Source: Rhodobiaceae bacterium
GTDB lineage: Bacteria; Pseudomonadota; Alphaproteobacteria; Rhizobiales; Tepidamorphaceae
Assembly: GCA_020637895.1 (NCBI GenBank)
Contig: JACKJP010000003.1
Location: 186,001 to 250,000, forward strand
DNA: 64,000 bases
Direction of reading: 5' to 3'
Part shown: positions 58,411 through 64,000 of the stretch, piece after piece
Layout of the letters: each line of letters starts with the position of its first letter
Numbering within the stretch: the first letter of the stretch is position 1
Notes under the pieces: model-generated
The model's database searches: none
Seen by the model: only the letters and a program-made list of their open reading frames with translations
What the model was told of the DNA's origin: nothing
Program-made: the position numbers and the translations under genes

Positions 58411-59235
58411 ATGCCGTTACTCGATATTTCCAGCTACCTTGAGAGAATCGGCGTGAATGATGTGCCGCTATCCGTCGAGGGGCTCAGCCGTCTCCAGTCC
58501 GCGCAGACGCGCGCCATTCCCTTCGAGAATATCGATCCGCTTCTCGGTTCTGAGCCGGATGTTTCATCAGAGGCGGTGTTTGCGAAGCTGCTGAACGGCA
58601 TGCGCGGCGGCTACTGCTTCGAGTTGAACAGGCTTTATCAGTCCGCGCTTGATGCCTTCGGGTTCCAGCCCGTCCGTCGTCTGGCTCGCGTGCGTATGGG
58701 GGCCGCGGAAGGCGGACCGAGAACGCATCTGGCGATGGTCGGCACGATAGATGGTACATCTTACCTGACCGATGCAGGCTTTGGAGGCCCAGGCCCGATC
58801 AGCCCGCTTCTGCTCGATGAGGATGCGGTTCAGATCGCCCCCAATGGACAGTTTCGTCTTTGGACGGATGTGGTGTCGGGTGAGCGGGTTCTCAGCAGAC
58901 TTGAAGGGGAGAGCGAGTTTCCGCTCTACGGATTCGACAACGCCTATGTCGGCGATCCGGACATCGAGGCAGCCAATTTTCTCTGCGCGACGTGGTCCGG
59001 GTCGCCCTTTCCCAGCCATCTGATGGTCAACGGATATGACGGTGATACGCGTATCGGATTGTTCGATGCCCACATGACGCTGGAAAGTGGCGGGACGAGC
59101 GAGCGCCGGGAGGTTTCTGGCGCAACTGAGCTTCGGGACGTGCTGCGCAACCGCCTCGGGATAAATATCGATCCGGTTCAGGTGGAAAGGGTATGGGCGC
59201 GGATCACGCCAGCGCCGGGCGAGCGCATGGGCTGA
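58411..59235 (+). CDS. nat: arylamine N-acetyltransferase
   Basis: The protein is 274 aa from the ATG at 58411. The catalytic triad is visible: Cys69 in RGGYCFE, His106 in RTHLAM and Asp121 in LTDAGFGG. The family motif IPFENID lies at 36-42. It transfers acetyl groups from acetyl-CoA to aromatic amines. It is a single gene divergent from the cupredoxin gene; the 213-base gap between them holds no other gene. Confidence 0.92.
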   Translation: MPLLDISSYLERIGVNDVPLSVEGLSRLQSAQTRAIPFENIDPLLGSEPDVSSEAVFAKLLNGMRGGYCFELNRLYQSALDAFGFQPVRRLARVRMGAAEGGPRTHLAMVGTIDGTSYLTDAGFGGPGPISPLLLDEDAVQIAPNGQFRLWTDVVSGERVLSRLEGESEFPLYGFDNAYVGDPDIEAANFLCATWSGSPFPSHLMVNGYDGDTRIGLFDAHMTLESGGTSERREVSGATELRDVLRNRLGINIDPVQVERVWARITPAPGERMG

Positions 59236-59301
59236 TCCGGTAGCCGATCCCAAACCGGGAGGCGCTACTCCGCCGTCCATTCGATTGAAACTTATCGCAA
59301 A

Positions 59302-59330
59302 AAAGAAGGGCCGGCAGACAGCCGGCCCTC
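59302..59330 (-). terminator. terminator after the 61-aa membrane protein gene
   Basis: Read on the minus strand, GGGCCGGC-TGTCT-GCCGGCCC is followed by TTCTTTTTTGCG. Confidence 0.88.
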
Positions 59331-59364
59331 GGAAGTTCAGGATAATCAGTCAGTTCGGCGAAAC

Positions 59365-59550
59365 TCATTCAGCCGGCTTGGGCGCATCGATCTTCGGCGG
59401 ATCGACATTGATGGTCATGCTCTTGCCGCCACCGTCGATATAGCCGTTTGCAAACAGCGCCGCGCCACCGATGAGCGCCACTACGAGAATGCCGGCGACA
59501 AACCATCCAGCGCCGGATCCAGACGAGGTTTCAATAACTTCGCGAGCCAT
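59365..59550 (-). CDS. small single-pass membrane protein, unknown function
   Basis: The protein is 61 aa: a short polar N-terminus (MAREVIETSSGSG), a transmembrane helix (WFVAGILVVALIGGAALFA), then a polar tail ending DPPKIDAPKPAE. It has its own terminator and follows a good AGGGAAA site, so it is a real gene. Its position next to purB is probably incidental. Confidence 0.7.
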   Translation of the reverse strand: MAREVIETSSGSGAGWFVAGILVVALIGGAALFANGYIDGGGKSMTINVDPPKIDAPKPAE

Positions 59551-59639
59551 CGTGTTTTCCCTTGCAGTTGGTTGCGATCGGGAAAAGAACGCGCAAAACC
59601 GGATGTAGTTCCCGGCATCAGCACGAATGTATCAGGTGT

Positions 59640-60944
59640 TCAGCGACCGAAAACCCGGCTGAAGATCGTCTCGACATGCTTGAGGTGGTAGGCATCGTCG
59701 AACATGGCTTCGAGCGCCGAAGCGGGAATCTTCTGAATCACTTCCGGGTCATTCTTCAGTTCCTGCAGGAAGTCGGCGCCGTGCTCCCAGGTCTTCATCG
59801 CGTTGCGCTGGACGAGGCGGTAGGAATCCTCACGCGAAACGCCGGCCTGAGTCAGGGCCAGCAACACACGCTGCGAATTGTGAAGGCCACCGAGCCGGTC
59901 GAGATTGGCCTTCATGCGATCCGGATAGACGAGCAGTTTCTCGATTACACCTGCCATGCGGTTAATGGCGAAATCGAGTGTGATCGTAGCATCGGGACCG
60001 ATCATGCGTTCAACGGAGGAGTGCGAAATATCGCGCTCATGCCAAAGCGCCACATTCTCCATCGCCGGAATTGTATAGCCGCGCACCATACGCGCCAGAC
60101 CGGTGACGTTTTCGGTCAGCACGGGATTGCGCTTGTGCGGCATGGCCGAGGAGCCTTTCTGCCCCGGCGAGAAGTATTCTTCGGCCTCCAGCACCTCGGT
60201 ACGCTGCAGATGGCGGATTTCGACGGCGAGCCTTTCCAAAGAAGAGGCGATGACGCCGAGCGTCGCGAAATACATCGCATGACGGTCGCGCGGGATGACC
60301 TGTGTAGACACGGGTTCCGGCTTGAGGCCCATCTGCGCGCCGACATATTCCTCGATCGACGGATCGATATTGGCGAAGGTCCCGACGGCGCCTGAAATGG
60401 CGCATGTCGCGACCTCGGCGCGGGCGGCGGTCAGGCGGGCGCGGCAGCGATCGATTTCCGCATAGGCCTGAGCGAGCTTTACACCGAATGTCGTGGGCTC
60501 GGCATGGATACCGTGGCTGCGGCCGATGGTAATCGTGTCCCTGTGCTCGTAAGCGCGTGTTTTCAGCGCCTTGAGCAGACGATCAAGCCCGGCATCGAGC
60601 AGGTCTGCGGCCCGCACCAGCTGGACATTGAGACAGGTGTCGAGCACGTCAGATGACGTCATGCCCTGGTGCACGAAGCGTGCTTCCGGGCCGACGATTT
60701 CCGCAAGGTGCGTCAGAAAGGCAATGACGTCGTGCTTGACCTCGGCCTCGATCGCATCGATCCGGGCGACATCGAATTCGGCCGTCGAACCCTTTTCCCA
60801 GACCTTTGCCGCGGCCTCCTTCGGAATGACGCCTTTCTCGGCCATCGCGGTCGCGGCATGAGCCTCGATCTCGAACCAAATGCGAAACTTTGTCTCGGGC
60901 GACCAGATGGCCACCATGTCGGGACGGGCGTAGCGCGGGATCAT
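59640..60944 (-). CDS. purB: adenylosuccinate lyase
   Basis: The protein is 434 aa. Signature motifs are GSSAMPHKRNPVLTENVTGL (flexible loop with the fumarase-family signature), TSSDVLDTCLNVQL and GRSHGIHAEPTTFG (catalytic His). It acts twice in purine synthesis, after PurC and in AMP formation. It is a monocistronic minus-strand gene. Confidence 0.97.
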   Translation of the reverse strand: MIPRYARPDMVAIWSPETKFRIWFEIEAHAATAMAEKGVIPKEAAAKVWEKGSTAEFDVARIDAIEAEVKHDVIAFLTHLAEIVGPEARFVHQGMTSSDVLDTCLNVQLVRAADLLDAGLDRLLKALKTRAYEHRDTITIGRSHGIHAEPTTFGVKLAQAYAEIDRCRARLTAARAEVATCAISGAVGTFANIDPSIEEYVGAQMGLKPEPVSTQVIPRDRHAMYFATLGVIASSLERLAVEIRHLQRTEVLEAEEYFSPGQKGSSAMPHKRNPVLTENVTGLARMVRGYTIPAMENVALWHERDISHSSVERMIGPDATITLDFAINRMAGVIEKLLVYPDRMKANLDRLGGLHNSQRVLLALTQAGVSREDSYRLVQRNAMKTWEHGADFLQELKNDPEVIQKIPASALEAMFDDAYHLKHVETIFSRVFGR

Positions 60945-61100
60945 CGCGTGTCTCCGGTTTTTTCTGGCGCTCCGCTTCTATCCCCGGCGGTTGCCCATTT
61001 CCAGCCTTGCGCGCGGCGTTTTCCCCGGCAATCGCGGCCATGCTTGCCATTCGCACCGGTTTGGCGTCAGAAAGAAGCAAAAAAGGGGAGGATCAGCCGC

Positions 61101-62216
61101 ATGTCAGGGTTCGCGCGCTTCTTGCCGCATATCGCCGCGCTACCAGCGACGGTGCCCTTTGTCGGGCCGGAATCGCTTGAGCGGCAATCCGGGCGCCGTT
61201 TCATTGCCAGGCTTGGCGCAAATGAAAGCGCCTTTGGCCCTGCGCCATCCGTGATAGAGGCGATCCGCGCGGAAGCCGCCTGCGCCTGGAAATATCCAGA
61301 CCCCGAAGCGTTCGAACTTCGCGAAGCGCTGAGCGCGCATCTTGGCGTTCCGATTGGACAGATCACCATCGGCGAGGGGATCGACGGCATTCTGGGGCAT
61401 GTCGTCCGGATGATCGTGGAGCCCGGTACACCTGTCGTGACGTCGCTCGGTGCGTATCCGACCTTCAACTACCATGTCGCCGGTTTCGGCGGCCGGCTTG
61501 TCACTGTGCCGTACCGTGAAGACCGGGAAGATCTGGATGGGCTGCTCAAGGCCGCAAGGCGAGAAAAGGCCCCGCTGGTCTATCTCGCCAATCCCGATAA
61601 TCCGATGGGTACGTGGTGGCCGGAGGAAGACATCCTGGCTTTCGCCCGCGCTCTTCCCGAAGAGACGATGCTCGTTCTCGACGAGGCCTATGGCGAAACG
61701 GCTCCGGCATCGGCTCTGCCCCCCGCCGATGCGATGCTGAGCATGCCCAACGTCATTCGCACCAGGACTTTCTCCAAAGCGTACGGGCTTGCCGGTATTC
61801 GCATCGGCTATGCGTTCGGAACGACGGAAACGATCGCCCTCTTCGACCGCATCAGACACCATTTCGGGGTTGGCAGATTGCCGCTCGTTGCCGCCCAGAC
61901 CGCGCTGAAAGACCAGGCGTGGCTTCAATGGGTCGTCGAAAGGATAGCGGCGGGCCGAGAACGGATTTACGCGACCGCGCGCGCCAACAATCTGGCGGCG
62001 CTGCCGTCGGTCACGAATTTTGTCGCCGTCGATTGCGGCGCGGACCGCGCTTTCGCTGCCGCGGTCGTGCGCGAGCTCGGCGTGCAGGGTGTGTTCGTGC
62101 GCATGCCGATTGCGCCGCCGCTCGATCGCTGCATCCGCGTTTCGGTAGGTCTCGACGGCGATCTGGATGCTTTCGCCGAGGCGCTGCCGAAGGCACTCAA
62201 GGCAGCTGGCCGCTAG
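61101..62216 (+). CDS. HisC-like pyridoxal phosphate aminotransferase
   Basis: The protein is 371 aa from the ATG at 61101, which follows GGGGAGG. Fold-type I motifs are LGANESAFGPAPS (ends of HisC), NPDNPMG at 164-170, DEAY at 194-197 and the PLP lysine Lys226 in TRTFSKAYGLAGIRIGY. It resembles histidinol-phosphate or aromatic amino acid aminotransferases, but no his genes are nearby, so a second, non-biosynthetic role is possible. Its 3' end overlaps the convergent peptidase gene by four bases. Confidence 0.88.
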   Translation: MSGFARFLPHIAALPATVPFVGPESLERQSGRRFIARLGANESAFGPAPSVIEAIRAEAACAWKYPDPEAFELREALSAHLGVPIGQITIGEGIDGILGHVVRMIVEPGTPVVTSLGAYPTFNYHVAGFGGRLVTVPYREDREDLDGLLKAARREKAPLVYLANPDNPMGTWWPEEDILAFARALPEETMLVLDEAYGETAPASALPPADAMLSMPNVIRTRTFSKAYGLAGIRIGYAFGTTETIALFDRIRHHFGVGRLPLVAAQTALKDQAWLQWVVERIAAGRERIYATARANNLAALPSVTNFVAVDCGADRAFAAAVVRELGVQGVFVRMPIAPPLDRCIRVSVGLDGDLDAFAEALPKALKAAGR

Positions 62217-63202
62217 CCGAACCTCTCCCGCCATGCGGGTTTGACCGACGATCCTTTTCCACCGTCTCCGGCCTCGTAGACGCCGCGCGCGATGGCGCGG
62301 GCAAGGCAATGGGCACCGAGCGTGCCAATGGCGAGGATATCCGCGAGGGGATCTGCAAGCTCCTTTTCGCCGGAAGCGATGACGAATACAGTATCGCCGT
62401 CGAGCGGGCTGTGGACCGGATGCAGCGCGCGCGCCATGCCGTCCTGCGCCATGATGGCGACACGCATGGCTTCGGCCTTCGTCAGCTTTGCATCGGTTGC
62501 GACGACAGCCGGGGTTGTCGATTCCATGGGGCTCATCTTGCTGTAAGGCAAGAGCGCCGTATCGGAGATCTCAGCCGGCATACCAAGGCCGCCATATTCT
62601 CCACCGCGCTCGTAGGGGGCAGCCCAGAAATGCGGTCCCTGGCCAATGGTCGCAGACCCAGCCGCATTGACGGCAGCAATGGCGCCGACGGTAAATCCCG
62701 ATGTTGTCGTTGCCGAGGCCGAGCCCAGACCACCGCGTAAGGTTGCGGTCGTTGCGCCGTAGCCCGCGCCGATGCTGCCCAGCCGGATTCGCGTTGCGGC
62801 AGTCCGCGCAGCCTCGTATCCCATCTCGCGATAGGGCGGGTACCGCTCCCAATCCTTGTTTCCGCCATTGACCAGATCGAACAGGATTACGCCCGGCACG
62901 ATCGGAACGGTGACCGGACCGATCTGGAAACCGCGTCCCATCTCGCGCAGCGCCGCCTGTACCCCCGAAGCGGTATCGAGCCCAAAGGCCGAACCGCCCG
63001 AGACTGCGATGGCGTCGATTTCCGAGACGGTGTTCGCGGGCGACAGCAGATCGGTTTCACGTGTGCCGGGTCCGCCGCCGCGAACATCCACGGCAGCAAC
63101 CATTGGCCAGTCACACATGACGACCGTGACCCCCGAGCAGAGGTCGGTGTCGTGGATGTTGCCGACACGGATGCCGGCGATATCGGTGATGTCGTTGTTC
63201 AT
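62213..63202 (-). CDS. P1-family (DmpA/BapA-type) aminopeptidase
   Basis: The protein is 329 aa from the ATG at 63202 (MNNDITDIAGIRVGN). Family features are TVVMCDWPMVAAVDVRGGGP, AIAVSGGSAFGLD, and STTPAVVATDAKLTKAEAMR, where the self-processing Ser/Thr nucleophile is expected. Enzymes of this type are activated by cutting themselves into two chains and release N-terminal or beta-amino acids. It has no signal peptide, so it is cytoplasmic. Confidence 0.88.
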   Translation of the reverse strand: MNNDITDIAGIRVGNIHDTDLCSGVTVVMCDWPMVAAVDVRGGGPGTRETDLLSPANTVSEIDAIAVSGGSAFGLDTASGVQAALREMGRGFQIGPVTVPIVPGVILFDLVNGGNKDWERYPPYREMGYEAARTAATRIRLGSIGAGYGATTATLRGGLGSASATTTSGFTVGAIAAVNAAGSATIGQGPHFWAAPYERGGEYGGLGMPAEISDTALLPYSKMSPMESTTPAVVATDAKLTKAEAMRVAIMAQDGMARALHPVHSPLDGDTVFVIASGEKELADPLADILAIGTLGAHCLARAIARGVYEAGDGGKGSSVKPAWRERFG

Positions 63203-63243
63203 GGCCAGAAGATAGACGCTCGCGGGGCCGGGCGGCAAAGGAA

Positions 63244-63270
63244 AAGCCCCGGCGGAGGCCGCCGGGGCTC
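63244..63270 (-). terminator. terminator after the branched-chain amino acid binding protein gene
   Basis: Read on the minus strand, AGCCCCGGCGG-CCT-CCGCCGGGGCT is followed by TTTCCTTT, 26 bases after the stop. Confidence 0.88.
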
Positions 63271-63295
63271 AACAGTCGCCAAGGTGGCGAAAGCC

Positions 63296-64000
63296 TTATT
63301 TCATGTAGTCGTACTTGCCCTTGCTCCACTCGTAGAACACGTAGCCGGGGAGGCTGACGTCGCCCTTGTCGTCGAAGGAGAGCTTGCCGATGACGGTGGA
63401 GAACTCGCCATCATTGAGGGCTTTGACGACCGCGTCATATTCGGTCGACTTGGCAGTCGTGGCAGCCTGCGCCCAGGCCTGCACAGCGGCATAGCTGTAA
63501 AGCACGTAGCCTTCCGGCTCGATGCCCTTGGCGCGGAATTTCTCGACAACCGGAGCGGCGTCGGGATTTTTGCGCGGGTCGGGCGAGAAGGTCATCAGCG
63601 TGCCTTCGCCGGCATCGCCGGTGATCTGCCAGTATTCGTCCGTGACAAGCGCGTCGCCCGACACGAGCACCGTGCTCAGGCCCTGCTCACGCATCTGCCG
63701 CGCCATCAGGCCGGCTTCGGTGTGGTAACCGCCGACATAGAGGACATCGATGCCTTCCGCCTTCAGCTTGGAGACGAGGGCGCTATAGTCCTTTTCGCCA
63801 GCCGTATAGGCTTCGTACATTGCCGGCTTGCCGCCCGCTGCTTCATAGGCAGCCTTGGTCTCGTCGGCCAGGCCCTTGCCGTATGCGGTCTTGTCGTGGA
63901 TGAAGGCGACCTTCTTGCCGGCCATCTTTTCGGCCAGGAACTTGCCTGCAACGGCGCCCTGCTGGTCGTCACGTCCGCATACGCGGTAGACGCCCGGTCC
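63296..64000 (-). CDS. branched-chain amino acid ABC transporter substrate-binding protein (5' end outside window)
   Basis: Only the C-terminal 234 codons are inside the window. The frame stays open to the right edge, beginning VYRVCGRDDQQGAVAGKFLA, the LivJ/LivK-type motif. It continues KVAFIHDKTAYGKGLADETK and ends EWSKGKYDYMK. It is a periplasmic binding protein of a HAAT-family transporter. The signal peptide lies beyond 64000. No transporter subunits are visible in the window. Confidence 0.9.
   Translation of the reverse strand, partial: GPGVYRVCGRDDQQGAVAGKFLAEKMAGKKVAFIHDKTAYGKGLADETKAAYEAAGGKPAMYEAYTAGEKDYSALVSKLKAEGIDVLYVGGYHTEAGLMARQMREQGLSTVLVSGDALVTDEYWQITGDAGEGTLMTFSPDPRKNPDAAPVVEKFRAKGIEPEGYVLYSYAAVQAWAQAATTAKSTEYDAVVKALNDGEFSTVIGKLSFDDKGDVSLPGYVFYEWSKGKYDYMK

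Noticed and set aside
1..64000. tRNA, rRNA, tmRNA, RNase P, SRP RNA or riboswitch genes
   Set aside because: All gaps were read; none exceeds about 375 bases and none shows a recognisable structured RNA core beyond hairpins and terminators.
1..64000. Genomic island, prophage or defence system
   Set aside because: No integrase, transposase, toxin-antitoxin or restriction genes were recognised, and codon usage looks uniform by eye.

Overview
The window is a chromosomal segment (about 60-65% G+C by eye) of a flagellated alphaproteobacterium. The gene set points there strongly: FlbT/FlaF, FliX, MotE and a DUF6468 protein in the flagellar genes, the cell-cycle kinase CckA directly after flhB, an F1 ATPase zeta-type inhibitor (DUF1476), DUF1127, eukaryote-type NADP-Icd, and a recA SOS box of the GTTC-N7-GTTC type. 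The housekeeping order (recA, alaS, icd, trmJ, murI, rpsD, grxD, bolA, purL/Q/S/C/B) looks Hyphomicrobiales-like, whereas flagellar control looks Caulobacter-like. I do not assign a genus. No rRNA, tRNA, CRISPR array, IS element or prophage was recognised.

Region 1 (1-2.9 kb): a ceramidase-family membrane protein, two unrelated arsenate reductases side by side, and an orphan MoxR ATPase.

Region 2 (3-31 kb): a dense flagellar block: flgE-flgK-flgL; flbT-flaF; one flagellin with an internal tandem duplication; a FlaG-like protein; flgI-rod-binding protein-FlgN-like; fliX; dksA; flgF-flgG-flgA-flgH; fliL-fliM-DUF6468-motE-TPR protein; fliO-fliP; flgB-flgC-fliE-fliQ-fliR-flhB. fliF, fliG, flhA, motAB and chemotaxis genes are absent and must lie elsewhere. 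The non-coding DNA suggests a two-tier circuit. TTAA-N7-TTAAC CtrA boxes lie ahead of flgB/fliO, fliL, fliX, flagellin and (one mismatch) flbT. Sigma-54 -24/-12 elements lie ahead of flgF, flgI and, more weakly, flgE. A recurring palindrome GGCA-N5-TGCC sits on the same helical face upstream of all three sigma-54 elements and next to the flgB CtrA box. It is the best candidate for the site of the FlbD-type activator/repressor.

Region 3 (31-49 kb): cckA, recA, a VOC protein, alaS, a cyclic-nucleotide-type K+ channel, a GyrI-like protein, DedA, icd, trmJ, murI, an FkbM methyltransferase with a GT2 glycosyltransferase, rpsD, then small genes including the grxD/bolA pair.

Region 4 (49-64 kb): purine biosynthesis genes purL, purQ, purS, purC and purB on the minus strand. 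They are interrupted by a divergent MocR regulator/DUF1127 pair and a Pr6Pr membrane protein. Further genes are DUF1476, an RBBP9-type hydrolase, a Met-rich cupredoxin, an arylamine N-acetyltransferase, a HisC-like aminotransferase, a P1-family peptidase, and a 5'-truncated branched-chain amino acid binding protein at the right edge.
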